A DNA stretch of 64,000 nt from Bacteroidaceae bacterium (GTDB taxonomy: Bacteria; Bacteroidota; Bacteroidia; Bacteroidales; Bacteroidaceae), in the NCBI GenBank assembly GCA_902362375.1, contig CABIVS010000006.1, positions 62,001 through 126,000 of the forward strand, in the 5' to 3' direction. The notes beneath the pieces are model-generated. The model was given only the letters and a program-made list of their open reading frames with translations, was not told the origin of the DNA and searched no databases. This document shows, piece after piece, positions 17,023 to 26,951 of the stretch (the stretch's first letter is position 1; each line of letters begins with the position of its first letter). The translations under genes were made by a program, and so were the position numbers.

Positions 17023-20000
17023 ATGAATTTATATCTAAAAACAGCTAAAAGTACAATAATTATTTGCTGTTTGTTTATATTACAAACAACAGCATTTGCC
17101 CAAAGTAATATTCGTATTACTATAAAAAATGCAGAAATCACTTTACAAAAGGCATTGTCGGAAGTCGAAAGGCAGTCTAAATTATCCGTTGCTTACAATC
17201 AATCACAACTTTCAGATAAACGACAATTATCTTTGAATATAGTAAACCAACCGTTAGAGACTGCGCTAAAAACAATTTTGAAAGGAACAGGGTTTTCTTA
17301 TAAATTGACTGATAAGTATATTATGATTGTTCCTGAAAAAAAGGGAACAAATTCTCAGACTACAAAGACGGTGAAAGGAAAAATTGTTGATGAGAAGGGA
17401 GAACCTTTGATTGGTGTCAATGTTGCAGTAGAGGGTACTAATACTGGTACCATTACCGATTTGGATGGAAATTTCTCAATGTCTGCTTTGAGTAATTCTA
17501 CTTTGAAAGTCTCTTATATCGGATATGCCACTCAATTGATACCTGTTTCCGGAAAGGACTTTTACAGTATAACCATGCGTCCGGATAATGAAGTGCTGGA
17601 TGAGGTGGTTGTTACCGCTTTGGGTATTAAACGCGAAGTGAAATCATTGACCTATAATGTGCAAGAAATGAAAGCTGCTGATCTTACTACTGTAAAGGAT
17701 GCTAGTTTCATGAATAGTCTGGCTGGTAAGATTGCCGGGGTGACTATTAACCAAAGTGCGTCTGGTATTGGTGGTTCTACCCGTGTTGTGATGCGCGGTT
17801 TGAAATCTATCACAAATGATAACAATGCCTTGTATGTAATTGACGGTATTCCTATGGCTTCTATGCGTTCTAATCAGGAAAAAAGCTTTTATGAGAATGC
17901 AGATGGAGGAGATAGTGATGGGATTTCCAGTATAAACCCGGATGATATTGAATCGATGTCTGTATTGACAGGTGCAGCGGCTGCTGCGCTTTACGGTTCG
18001 CAGGGTGCCAATGGTGTTGTGTTGATTACAACAAAAAAAGGAGAAGAGGGGAAGTTGAGAATTAATTATTCTAACGATACTCAGTTCATGAGTCCATTGG
18101 TAATGCCGGAGTTTCAGACGACTTATGGATCGCTAGAAGGTGAGTTTGCTAGCTGGGGAGCTAAAAAGGATGCGACATGGGAACCTAAAGATTTCTTTCA
18201 AACAGGTTTCACAGAAACTAACTCGTTAGGTTTGTCAGCAGGCAATGACCGCAATCAGACTTATTTCTCTGTAGCATCGACTAATGCGCGTGGTATTATA
18301 CCTAATAATACTTATAACCGGTATAATTTTACATTGCGTAATACGACTGAATTAATTAAGGATAAGTTGACATTGGATATGAGTGCCTCTTATGTGATTA
18401 CCAATGATAATAATATGATGTCGCAGGGGCAATATCATAACCCACTTGTTGCATTATACCTCATGCCCAGGGGAGATGATTTGAATAAATATAAGGTATA
18501 TGAACGTTATAATAGTGAGAAATATTATGATGTGCAATACTGGCCTTATGGTAATCAGGGATTTGCAATAGAAAATCCGTATTGGATTGTGAATCGTGAG
18601 AATATGAGTAATCATAAATCTCGCTACATGTTCTCGGCTAATTTGAATTATAAAGTTTTTGATTGGATGAATGTGGTTGGCCGTATGCGCGTAGACAATA
18701 GCAATGATATATATGAACGTAAAATTGCGGCCTCTTCCGACCAATTGTTTGCATCTGAATATGGTAATTATATGAACATGAAGTCTGGATATAAGAATAC
18801 CTATGGAGATGTCATGGCACAGATTAATAAACGTTGGGAGAATTGGGGAATTACAGCAAACTTGGGAGCCAGTTTTAATCATCAAACCTATGAAATGACG
18901 AACTATGAGGGACATCTGGCTACTGTTCCCAACTTTTTCTCTTTTAACAATATAAGTAAAAATGGTGCAAATACCAAGGCTGAACAAGCGGGATATATAG
19001 ATAATAATCAAGCTGTTTTTGCGACTTTCCAGTTGGGGTATAAGAGTTGGGCATATCTGGATTTAACTGCCCGCAATGACTGGTTTTCTACTTTAGCAAA
19101 TACGGATAATGAGAAAAGTGGTTTCTTTTATCCATCGGTAGGTGTATCTGCAGTTGTCAGTGAGATGTTTTATTTGTCAAAAGCATATATTTCCTTTTTA
19201 AAGTTCAGAGCTTCTTACAGTGAAGTGGGTAATCCGCCGATGCGGCAGATTACAATGCCCACCTATACCGTGAAAGATGGTATCGTCAACACTTCTTCCA
19301 GATTATTGAATCCGGATCTGAAGCCTGAACGCACAAAATCTGTTGAAATCGGTATGAACTTGAGAATGTTTCAGAATTTGTTGAATATTGATTTCACCTA
19401 TTATAATAGTAATACTTACAATCAGTTCATTAATTATACAATGCCGCCGAGTACGGGTTATAGCAACTATATGTTGAATGGCGGTAAGGTAAATAACTGG
19501 GGTATTGAAGCGCGTTTGGGTATTGACGCTAATCTTGGGCCTGTAAAATGGAACTCGAATCTGACTTTTACTATGAATCGTAATAAGGTTGTTTATCTGT
19601 TACCCGGTGGTGCTACCAATCCAATTACAGGAGAACCCATTTCCATTACAGAGATAGAACCTTTCAATCCGCAAGGAAGCTATAAAATGATAGTGAAAGA
19701 GGGAGGTACTCTGAGTGATATTTATGTAACTGGGTTGAAGATTGACTATTTAGGCAACATTAAAGTTGATGCAAATACGGGTGCTATTGAGGCTGACCCG
19801 AATACCTGGATAAAAGCCGGTAGTGCGGCACCACGATTCAATTGGGGATGGAATAACAGTTTCAGCTGGAAAGGCATTAATCTTAGTTTCCTGATTGATG
19901 CTCGTATCGGTGGAGTAGGCGTGTCTGCTACACAAGCTAAAATGGATTACTATGGAACTTCTAAAACATCGGCTATAGTACGGGATAATGGTGGAGTGAA

Positions 20001-20328
20001 TCTTAATAGTGGCCGCGTGACAGCAAAAGATTACTATAATGTACTTGGTAATGGGGCGACCGGAGTCTTGGCGAATTATGTCTATAGTATGACAAATGTA
20101 CGGCTTAGAGAAGCAACTTTAGGGTATACATTCCCAACAAAATGGTTTGGCAATCAGATACAAAATCTAACAGTGTCGCTTATTGGTAAGAATCTGTTCA
20201 TGTTTCATAATAAGGCACCTTTTGATCCGGAATTATCGGCCTCTACGGGTACATATTATCAAGGGTTTGACTATTTTATGCAACCAAGTGTACGTAGCAT
20301 CGGGTTTAGTGTGAAATTCCAATATTAA
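17023..20328 (+). CDS. SusC-like TonB-dependent transducer with STN domain (SusC-2)
   Basis: This is a complete 1101-residue outer-membrane transporter. In order it has a signal peptide (cleavage near AFAQ), an STN domain (about 30-105) that contacts the anti-sigma factor, a carboxypeptidase regulatory-like domain (about 117-190, 'GKIVDEKGEPLIGVNV'), a TonB box region and plug (about 193-330, 'LDEVVVTALG', 'RGLKSI', 'LYGSQGANGVVLIT'), and the beta-barrel to the C-terminal aromatic residue. The STN domain plus the adjacent ECF sigma/FecR pair mark it as a transducer that both imports its glycan and signals its presence. It is paralogous to SusC-1 at the window start. SusD-2 follows 22 nt later. 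Confidence 0.96.
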   Translation: MNLYLKTAKSTIIICCLFILQTTAFAQSNIRITIKNAEITLQKALSEVERQSKLSVAYNQSQLSDKRQLSLNIVNQPLETALKTILKGTGFSYKLTDKYIMIVPEKKGTNSQTTKTVKGKIVDEKGEPLIGVNVAVEGTNTGTITDLDGNFSMSALSNSTLKVSYIGYATQLIPVSGKDFYSITMRPDNEVLDEVVVTALGIKREVKSLTYNVQEMKAADLTTVKDASFMNSLAGKIAGVTINQSASGIGGSTRVVMRGLKSITNDNNALYVIDGIPMASMRSNQEKSFYENADGGDSDGISSINPDDIESMSVLTGAAAAALYGSQGANGVVLITTKKGEEGKLRINYSNDTQFMSPLVMPEFQTTYGSLEGEFASWGAKKDATWEPKDFFQTGFTETNSLGLSAGNDRNQTYFSVASTNARGIIPNNTYNRYNFTLRNTTELIKDKLTLDMSASYVITNDNNMMSQGQYHNPLVALYLMPRGDDLNKYKVYERYNSEKYYDVQYWPYGNQGFAIENPYWIVNRENMSNHKSRYMFSANLNYKVFDWMNVVGRMRVDNSNDIYERKIAASSDQLFASEYGNYMNMKSGYKNTYGDVMAQINKRWENWGITANLGASFNHQTYEMTNYEGHLATVPNFFSFNNISKNGANTKAEQAGYIDNNQAVFATFQLGYKSWAYLDLTARNDWFSTLANTDNEKSGFFYPSVGVSAVVSEMFYLSKAYISFLKFRASYSEVGNPPMRQITMPTYTVKDGIVNTSSRLLNPDLKPERTKSVEIGMNLRMFQNLLNIDFTYYNSNTYNQFINYTMPPSTGYSNYMLNGGKVNNWGIEARLGIDANLGPVKWNSNLTFTMNRNKVVYLLPGGATNPITGEPISITEIEPFNPQGSYKMIVKEGGTLSDIYVTGLKIDYLGNIKVDANTGAIEADPNTWIKAGSAAPRFNWGWNNSFSWKGINLSFLIDARIGGVGVSATQAKMDYYGTSKTSAIVRDNGGVNLNSGRVTAKDYYNVLGNGATGVLANYVYSMTNVRLREATLGYTFPTKWFGNQIQNLTVSLIGKNLFMFHNKAPFDPELSASTGTYYQGFDYFMQPSVRSIGFSVKFQY

Positions 20329-20350
20329 CTAACCAGAAAGGAATAATACA

Positions 20351-21955
20351 ATGAAAAGATTAGGAAAAATAAGACATATGGTATGCACGTTAGGAGCGGC
20401 TATGTTGATTGCTTCATCGTGTACGGATAATTATAAAGAGTGGAATACCGATCCTACAGAGGTCCCGGAATATATGCTGGTCGGATTGATGAAAATAGGG
20501 AATTTCTTTCCGGCTATGCAGATGGATGTTATACCGACCAGTGATGTGGACGCTAATCAATTTCAACGCGCTCAAAACTTATGCGGCGATATGCATTCAG
20601 GATATATGACACCCATCGGTACGTGGGGATCGAATTCTGCTTGCCATTATAACTTGCGGTATGATAAATGGAATGACGTTGCTTTCGAGGTCGCATTTAC
20701 TAATGTGATGTCGGCATGGAAACAAATTCGTGATAATGGCAAGGATGAATTTCCGGAAGCTTATGCGGTGGCACAAATATTAAAGGTGGCTGCTATGCAT
20801 CGGATAACGGATATATATGGTCCTTTGCCCTATCTGCAGTTTGGACACGGGGGCTTGGAAACTCCTTATGATTCACAGGAAGATATCTATAAATCTTTTT
20901 TCGAAGATCTTGATGAGGCTATAGCGGAATTGCAGGATTATGTCGCTGTTCATCCGGGAAGTAAGCCTTTGAGTAAATATGATCTGGTATATGGAGGTGA
21001 TTTCACGAGGTGGTTGAAATTCGCGAATTCATTAAAACTGCGTTTGGCTATGCGTACCTGTTATGTGGAGGGATTTGAGGTGAATGGAAAAACTTCACGA
21101 AAGTTAGCTGAGGAAGCAGTTAAGAATGGAGTGATTACGGAAAATGCGGAAAATGCCCTGTTGCAGTCGGGAAACGGGATCTCTGTATTTCATCCTTTGA
21201 AGATTTGCTGGGATAATTATGAGGATGTACGAATGGGAGCTGATATTGAGTCTATAATGAAGGGTTACAATGATCCTCGTCTTTCCAAATATTTCCAAGA
21301 ATCGGAATATGGTGAAGTTGGTGATAAGCTTCATGGGGCACGATTAGGGGTGAATATTACTAATAAGACGAATTACGTTAAGTTGTCGGCTCCGAATATA
21401 TTTGCAGAGACACCCGTTCAGTGGATGTGTGCTGCGGAGGTTTATTTCTTGCGTGCGGAAGGAAGGCTTCATGGTTGGAATATGGGCGGTGAAATGGAAG
21501 GACTATATAATACAGGTATTACGAAGTCTTTTGAGCAGTGGGGAGTGTCCTTGGGTGATTATCTGACAAGAGGTGATGAATATAAACCTGTGCCGTTCAC
21601 TGCGCCCTCGGGAACAACAGGTAGTGCGGTGGCAGCTTCAACAATTACTATTGCATGGAATGCTGTTGATCGTGATGAAAAGAAACTCGAGCGTATTATC
21701 ACGCAGAAATGGATCGCTATGTTTCCGGAAGGTCAGGAGGCTTGGAGCGAATATCGTCGGACCGGGTATCCGAAACTGTTTAACTTGTATGGAACAAATG
21801 CCAGTTCAGGGCAAGTGGACGCTTCCGGTCCTCGTCGTATTCCGCTTCCGTCTACGGAATATGATACGAATACAACAGAGGTAAATAAGGCCGTAACTGA
21901 TTTTCTTGGTGGCAAGGACTATGGAAATGTAAAGTTGTGGTGGGATAAAAAATAA
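20351..21955 (+). CDS. SusD-like glycan-binding outer-membrane lipoprotein (SusD-2)
   Basis: This 534-residue SusD/RagB-family lipoprotein has lipobox IASSC (Cys24) followed by the SusD-like_2 opening 'NYKEWNTDPTEV'. It partners SusC-2 as the lid of the import channel and captures the glycan. Conserved landmarks shared with SusD-1 include 'MHRITD.YGP.PYL', 'RWLKFANSLKLRLAMR' and the C-terminal 'GQEAW.E.RRTGYP'. It lies 22 nt after susC-2 and 22 nt before the second GH18 gene, indicating one transcript. Confidence 0.94.
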   Translation: MKRLGKIRHMVCTLGAAMLIASSCTDNYKEWNTDPTEVPEYMLVGLMKIGNFFPAMQMDVIPTSDVDANQFQRAQNLCGDMHSGYMTPIGTWGSNSACHYNLRYDKWNDVAFEVAFTNVMSAWKQIRDNGKDEFPEAYAVAQILKVAAMHRITDIYGPLPYLQFGHGGLETPYDSQEDIYKSFFEDLDEAIAELQDYVAVHPGSKPLSKYDLVYGGDFTRWLKFANSLKLRLAMRTCYVEGFEVNGKTSRKLAEEAVKNGVITENAENALLQSGNGISVFHPLKICWDNYEDVRMGADIESIMKGYNDPRLSKYFQESEYGEVGDKLHGARLGVNITNKTNYVKLSAPNIFAETPVQWMCAAEVYFLRAEGRLHGWNMGGEMEGLYNTGITKSFEQWGVSLGDYLTRGDEYKPVPFTAPSGTTGSAVAASTITIAWNAVDRDEKKLERIITQKWIAMFPEGQEAWSEYRRTGYPKLFNLYGTNASSGQVDASGPRRIPLPSTEYDTNTTEVNKAVTDFLGGKDYGNVKLWWDKK

Positions 21956-21977
21956 TTATGTATCTAATTTTATTACT

Positions 21978-22928
21978 ATGAATAAGATAATGAATAGAGT
22001 CTTTGGACTTTTCGTATTGGCTATGGTTATGGTGGCATGTGATACGGAGATAGAAAATATATCGCTCCAAGTGCCTGTTGTGAAAGATGCCCAATATTAT
22101 GAGAATCTGCGAGCCTATAAAAAGTCAGATCATCAGTTGGCTTTTGGATGGTTTGGCGGCTGGAAGGCAGCCGGAACATCTCCTGTAAAATATCTGCGTA
22201 ACTTGCCTGACAGTGTAGACGTGGTTTCTATTTGGGGAACATGGCATAGCTTGACTCAGGCGCAGATGGAGGATTTGAAATATGTGCAAGAGGTATATGG
22301 AACCAAGGTGACATTTACTATATTTTCTCATAATATGTCCAACTTCCCCGGTAATTTTGAGAATGTGGCGGAGAATATTCCTGCTGTGGCGAAGGCGGTA
22401 GCCGACAGTGTGTTCAAATATGGGTATGATGGAGTCGATTTCGACCATGAATGTAGCAGTGGTGACTTATTCAATAAGTCGGTGAATATGACTACTTTAT
22501 TGAGAGAAATGCGTGCTAATTTGGGAGAGGATAAGCTCATCTGTGTGGACGGATATATAGAGAAAATCACGGAAGAAGGATGGAAATATGCAAATTATGC
22601 AATTGCCCAGGCATATGGTACAACTGCTCCTTCTTCTTTGCAATCTCGATTTAATACGGTGAGTAAACATATTAGCCCAGAACGTTTTATAGTTACAGAA
22701 AATTTTGAGAGCCTCTGGTCAACGGGAGGAGCCGGATATAAAGATCCGGAACTAGGCACGATTCCCTCTTTGCTTGGAATGGCACGCTGGCAACCGGAAG
22801 AAATAACGGAAAAACAGCATAAGGGAGGGATTGGAAGTTACCATATGGAATATGAGTATAACCATACGGATGTTGAATATAAATATCTTCGTGAGGCTAT
22901 CCAGATAATGAATCCTGCGAAGAAATAA
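21978..22928 (+). CDS. GH18-family lipoprotein (endo-beta-N-acetylglucosaminidase-like), copy 2
   Basis: This lipoprotein (lipobox VMVAC, Cys21) of 316 residues has the GH18 signature intact as DGVDFDHE, with predicted catalytic Glu at residue 158. It is a paralogue of the protein at 3752: both begin with the same sequence idea after the lipid anchor (ACD.EIE..S.Q.P, then YYENLR.YKKSDH) but differ in the active-site loops. That suggests two endo-acting specificities in one PUL. Its position directly after SusD-2 fits a surface enzyme that releases glycans for import. N-glycan core cleavage is inferred from family and context. The ATG at 21990 is an alternative start. Confidence 0.83.
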   Translation: MNKIMNRVFGLFVLAMVMVACDTEIENISLQVPVVKDAQYYENLRAYKKSDHQLAFGWFGGWKAAGTSPVKYLRNLPDSVDVVSIWGTWHSLTQAQMEDLKYVQEVYGTKVTFTIFSHNMSNFPGNFENVAENIPAVAKAVADSVFKYGYDGVDFDHECSSGDLFNKSVNMTTLLREMRANLGEDKLICVDGYIEKITEEGWKYANYAIAQAYGTTAPSSLQSRFNTVSKHISPERFIVTENFESLWSTGGAGYKDPELGTIPSLLGMARWQPEEITEKQHKGGIGSYHMEYEYNHTDVEYKYLREAIQIMNPAKK

Positions 22929-22949
22929 TATCTAAAAAGCAGAAAAGAT

Positions 22950-24074
22950 ATGAAGACAAAATATTTATTATTGATTATGTTATGGGGGGCCGTTTTGTTT
23001 GCTTGTACAAATGCGGAACCATTGAAAGATGCTTTATATTTTACCGGCACTGAAAATTCTCCTACTGTTAAATATACAGTGGATGGTCCGGCTGACATTG
23101 GTGTGACAGTTTCGGCTTCTTGCCAGGCAATGGGGGATCAACTGATTAAAGTCAAAGTGGATCCGGATAAGCTGGAGGGTTACAATGCGGAGTATGGGAA
23201 GAAATATAAGATTGTTCCTGTTGAAGATTATATGTTGTCCAATGACGAAATTGTGCTGAAAGCAGGTGAGAATATTTCAGAACAATTGATCTTTTCTTTA
23301 TTGAGAACTACTAATTTTGAAGAGGGGGTTATCTATTGTGTGCCTATAACTATTACGAATGTGACTGGTGATATGCCTGTTATGGAATCTTCCCGAACGA
23401 TTTATCTTGTATTGAATCAAGTGATGGTAGTTAAGGCTGCCACTCTTTACCGGACTAACATGAAGCTTGCTTTTGAGGATGATCCTGCGTTGGCGAGTGT
23501 GCCGCAAGTCACGATGGAGGCGAGAGTTAAGGTGAACAACTTCGCTGCCATAAATCCGTATATTAGTACTGTAATGGGAGTGGAGGAAGAATTTCTATTG
23601 CGCTTTGGTGATGTTACTATTAAGCCGAATCAGATTCAATTGGCCGGAGGTGGCTATCCTGTCACGGGCAAGACGGAGTTCGAAGTGAATAAATGGTATC
23701 ATCTTGCAGTTGTGTTCGACGGTTCTAGCATTAAGCTTTATGTGAATGGTGAATTGGATGGACAGGTAGATGCTCCGCGTGGTCCTATTACCTTGTGTGG
23801 AAAGACAGATAAACGCAGGTTCTGTATTGGCTCTTCGCTGGATTCCCGCTATTTTGACGGAGTCATAAGTGAAGTTCGTGTATGGAAAAAGGCTTTGACA
23901 CAGAGCGAGATTCAGAATAATATGTGCTATATATCTCCGGACAATTATCAGGATATGATTGCTTACTGGAGATTTAATGAAGGTGAAGGCGATGTTGTCA
24001 GAGACTGGACCGGAAATGGCTGGGATATAAATAAGACTCTTAACTGGGTGGAGGGTGTACGCTGTCCCGAATAA
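22950..24074 (+). CDS. DUF1735 surface lipoprotein with LamG-like domain, copy 2
   Basis: This 374-residue lipoprotein (lipobox LFAC, Cys19) has a DUF1735 domain (about 25-155, with 'KVKVDPDKLEGYNAEYGKKY') and a laminin-G/concanavalin-like domain (about 160-370, with 'LYVNGELDGQVD', 'GVISEVRVWKKALTQSEI' and 'IAYWRFNEGEGDVV'). It has the same domain order and closing motifs as the protein at 5813-6946, so each SusCD module has its own copy. It is predicted to be a surface glycan-binding subunit. It lies 21 nt after GH18-2. Confidence 0.85.
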   Translation: MKTKYLLLIMLWGAVLFACTNAEPLKDALYFTGTENSPTVKYTVDGPADIGVTVSASCQAMGDQLIKVKVDPDKLEGYNAEYGKKYKIVPVEDYMLSNDEIVLKAGENISEQLIFSLLRTTNFEEGVIYCVPITITNVTGDMPVMESSRTIYLVLNQVMVVKAATLYRTNMKLAFEDDPALASVPQVTMEARVKVNNFAAINPYISTVMGVEEEFLLRFGDVTIKPNQIQLAGGGYPVTGKTEFEVNKWYHLAVVFDGSSIKLYVNGELDGQVDAPRGPITLCGKTDKRRFCIGSSLDSRYFDGVISEVRVWKKALTQSEIQNNMCYISPDNYQDMIAYWRFNEGEGDVVRDWTGNGWDINKTLNWVEGVRCPE

Positions 24075-24107
24075 TTGGCAGAACAATCGATTTATAATGA
24101 AGTAAAT

Positions 24108-25127
24108 ATGAAGAAAAAATTATTATATTTAATGTTTGCTGCGGCTGTTATATGTGCGGCTTGCGGTGATGACGATGAAATTAGTCAGGTAGAGGTGGTG
24201 GAAAACCCTGTTACCGGGATTTCTGTCGAAAATGAGTATATAACCGAAGAGGGGGATATTGTTTTTGATGAAGTAGGAATTACCACTGCTCTGCGTGTTA
24301 GCGTTATTCCGGATAATGCTGGTAATCTGGAGGAATACTCATTTCGGTTTGGCTCAAGTAACGAGGACGTTTTCACAGTAAACCGTGAAGGAGTAATTAC
24401 GGGTATTGCTTCTGGTGAAGCAGAACTGACGGTCACTCTGGTAGATAATGCAAATATAGCACGATTTCAATCCAAATACAGAGTAGCCGTAGATTATCAG
24501 GTAAGAGTGGAAGAAATTATTGTAGCGGATGGAATGGGAGTTCTGGACTTGGTAGTCGGTGATACTTACGATTTGAATGCTACCCTTGTTGTATTGCCGG
24601 ATAATGCGGAGGATAAATCTGTATCTTATAATTTGAAGGAAGGCGATGAGGTCATTTCATTGGAGAATGGTATCATTGAGGTTTTGGCCTCCGGTACGGC
24701 TGTTATTGAAATAATAGCGAATGACGGCAGTGGAGTTTCAACAGAACTCAGAATAGAGGTAAAAGATGAGTCCGATACAGATCTGTTTTTCGAATCTATA
24801 ATGGCAGGATATAAAGTTCAAGGCAATAATTTGGTGTTAGCGTTTGCTGGTAGTAATAATGCTCTTATAAACATACTGGTAAACAGGACAGCTTTACTTC
24901 CCGGTGATTATACCAAAGCAGATATCGTGACGGTAGTATTACAAGGGGTGGATGGTATTGATAAGAACAGGCAAGTAGATCCTTCAAATCCGGGAATATT
25001 TACGATTCAATACGATGAAGCGACCCAAAAGTATACAATTAAAGGAGTACTTAATATAGCAGCGAGTGATTCATCTCCGGCACTTACTTTGGGCTTTGAG
25101 TATGTAGGGGAGATGATGAAAATGTAA
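24108..25127 (+). CDS. Lipoprotein with two Ig-like (BIG2-type) domains and a beta-rich C-terminus
   Basis: This 339-residue lipoprotein starts at ATG 24108; the start at 24075 would add an N-terminus before the signal peptide. The lipobox is CAAC, followed by an acidic GDDDE linker. Residues about 35-125 ('SSNEDVFTVNREGVITGIASGEAELTVT') and about 130-220 ('ISLENGIIEVLASGTAVIEI') are bacterial immunoglobulin-like BIG2-type repeats. The last 110 residues are beta-rich and not recognised. It occupies the place where SGBPs are usually encoded, at the end of module 2, and a strong terminator follows. It is probably a surface spacer or glycan-binding protein. Module 1 has no equivalent. Confidence 0.78.
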   Translation: MKKKLLYLMFAAAVICAACGDDDEISQVEVVENPVTGISVENEYITEEGDIVFDEVGITTALRVSVIPDNAGNLEEYSFRFGSSNEDVFTVNREGVITGIASGEAELTVTLVDNANIARFQSKYRVAVDYQVRVEEIIVADGMGVLDLVVGDTYDLNATLVVLPDNAEDKSVSYNLKEGDEVISLENGIIEVLASGTAVIEIIANDGSGVSTELRIEVKDESDTDLFFESIMAGYKVQGNNLVLAFAGSNNALINILVNRTALLPGDYTKADIVTVVLQGVDGIDKNRQVDPSNPGIFTIQYDEATQKYTIKGVLNIAASDSSPALTLGFEYVGEMMKM

Positions 25128-25166
25128 CGAGGAATTAATATGAGTTAAAACATTTGAAATATGATT

Positions 25167-25197
25167 CCCCCTTGTTACGGATATTGTAACAAGGGGG
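25167..25197 (+). terminator. Strong hairpin ending PUL module 2
   Basis: A perfect 12-bp inverted repeat (CCCCCTTGTTAC at 25167-25178 with its complement at 25186-25197) encloses a 7-nt loop and lies 40 nt after the last module 2 gene. The T-tract afterwards is weak, but its position and strength make it the likely end of the susC-2 operon. Confidence 0.75.
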
Positions 25198-25282
25198 TAA
25201 TTTAGTATAAAAAAGTAGTTTTTATTTATTCGATTTCGTTTCTGATTGCGAAATATACTTTTAAATTGGACTAAAATACATT

Positions 25283-26857
25283 ATGGACAAAAAAATTTCA
25301 TTGTCTGTACTGGGCGTGCTGGCTGCCTGTATGAACGGGAAAATATGTGCTCAGACAGATATAAAAATAGCAGGGGAGGAACGTCCTAATATTCTCTTCA
25401 TCCTAAGTGATGACCATACAGCGCAAGCATGGGGAATTTATGGAGGAATATTGGCTGATTATGCGCATAATCCCAATATTCGTCGTTTAGCTTCCGAGGG
25501 AGTGGTGCTGGATAATTGTTTCTGTACAAATTCTATTTCATCGCCAAGCCGCGCTTCTATTCTGACAGGAGCTTATAGCCATAAAAACGGTGTCTATACA
25601 TTAGCCGATTCGTTGGACACTTCGTTGCCTACCATTGCTACTATCTTGAAGCAGGCAGGCTATCAAACAGGCTTGGTCGGTAAATGGCATTTAAAATCCC
25701 AGCCGCAAGGATTTGATTATTATTCAATTTTTTACGATCAAGGAGTATATCGCGATCCGTTGTTTATCAATAGTTCCGATCCGTGGCCGGGCAATCGTAA
25801 TTTCGGTGAGTGTGTGCAGGGATTCTCTACCGATATTGTGACGGAGAAAGCGATAGAATGGATGAAAGCCAGGGAGAAGAAGCAGCCGTTTCTGATGTGT
25901 TGCCATTTTAAAGCTACCCATGAACCGTATGATTATCCAACTAGAATGGAGCATCTGTACGACGGAATCGTATTTCCCGAGCCCGAGAATCTGATGGATT
26001 GGGGACCGGAAACTAATGGAAGAGGATTCATCGGACAAAAATTGGAAGAAATAGGAAGAAGATGGGAACTGGCTTCTGCCGATCCTGACAAATGGTGGTG
26101 CCGTTATCCCGGATTGCCTTTTTCTACTCAAGGTAGGCAACGTGCGGCAGCCCGTAAAACTATCTATCAGAAATATATAAGAGATTATCTGCGTTGCGGA
26201 GCCACGGTGGATGATAATATAGGTAAACTTTTGCAGGCTTTGGATGATATGGGGATAGCGGATAATACGATTGTGGTATATGTTTCCGATCAAGGTTACT
26301 TTTTGGGAGAGCATGGATTTTTCGATAAACGTATGTTTTATGAGGAAGCAGCCCGCATGCCGTTTGTGATTCGTTATCCGAAGAGGCTCCCGTCCGGAAA
26401 GCGAGTGAAAGATTTGATTTTAAATATCGATTTTGCTCCGACGTTGGCACAATTTGCCGGAGTGAACCCGTCAGGAGGAATGCAGGGACGCAGCTTCGTG
26501 GATAATCTTTGCGGGCGGACACCGGATGATTGGCGTAGGAGTTTTTATTATCGTTATTGGACGCACCACACTATTCGTCCTGCTCATATGGGGATTCGTA
26601 ACGAACGTTATAAGCTTGTTTTCTATTATGGTGATCCATTAGATATGACGGACGGGCAGGAGAGAGCGACTAAACCGGTATGGGACTTTTATGATTTACA
26701 AAAAGATCCGAAAGAAGATCATAATGTGTACAATGAGAAAGAATATGCCCCTATCATTAAACAAATGAAAAAGGAAATGATAAAACTACGTATGGAAGTC
26801 GAAGATACAGATGGCAAATACCCACAAATGCAGAAACTCTTTGAGGAATGTTTTTAA
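25283..26857 (+). CDS. Serine-type sulfatase (S1 family), exported
   Basis: This sulfatase of 524 residues has a signal peptide, metal-binding Asp-Asp near residues 43-44 (ILSDDH), and the formylglycine signature SSPSR at residues 86-90, in which Ser86 would be oxidised. A serine rather than a cysteine means activation by the anaerobic radical SAM enzyme anSME. 'GKWHLK', 'KATHEPYD' and 'YVSDQGYFLGEHGFFDKR' are typical of S1 sulfatases, most like those acting on N-acetylhexosamine 6-sulfate. It is separated from module 2 by a terminator and has its own 155-nt leader. A role in desulfating the PUL glycan is inferred from proximity. Confidence 0.88.
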   Translation: MDKKISLSVLGVLAACMNGKICAQTDIKIAGEERPNILFILSDDHTAQAWGIYGGILADYAHNPNIRRLASEGVVLDNCFCTNSISSPSRASILTGAYSHKNGVYTLADSLDTSLPTIATILKQAGYQTGLVGKWHLKSQPQGFDYYSIFYDQGVYRDPLFINSSDPWPGNRNFGECVQGFSTDIVTEKAIEWMKAREKKQPFLMCCHFKATHEPYDYPTRMEHLYDGIVFPEPENLMDWGPETNGRGFIGQKLEEIGRRWELASADPDKWWCRYPGLPFSTQGRQRAAARKTIYQKYIRDYLRCGATVDDNIGKLLQALDDMGIADNTIVVYVSDQGYFLGEHGFFDKRMFYEEAARMPFVIRYPKRLPSGKRVKDLILNIDFAPTLAQFAGVNPSGGMQGRSFVDNLCGRTPDDWRRSFYYRYWTHHTIRPAHMGIRNERYKLVFYYGDPLDMTDGQERATKPVWDFYDLQKDPKEDHNVYNEKEYAPIIKQMKKEMIKLRMEVEDTDGKYPQMQKLFEECF

Positions 26858-26877
26858 TTCTGGAGAGAAGAAATGCA

Positions 26878-26921
26878 AAAAAGAGAGAATATACCTTTTT
26901 ATGGGAATATCCTCTCTTTTT
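26878..26921. terminator. Bidirectional terminator between sulfatase and dps
   Basis: An inverted repeat with AAAAAGAGAG at 26878-26887 and CTCTCTTTTT at 26912-26921 lies between two convergent genes. It provides a T-run on either strand, so it can end both transcripts. Confidence 0.8.
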
Positions 26922-26951
26922 GACTTAAAACCTAAACCTTTTATTTAAATT

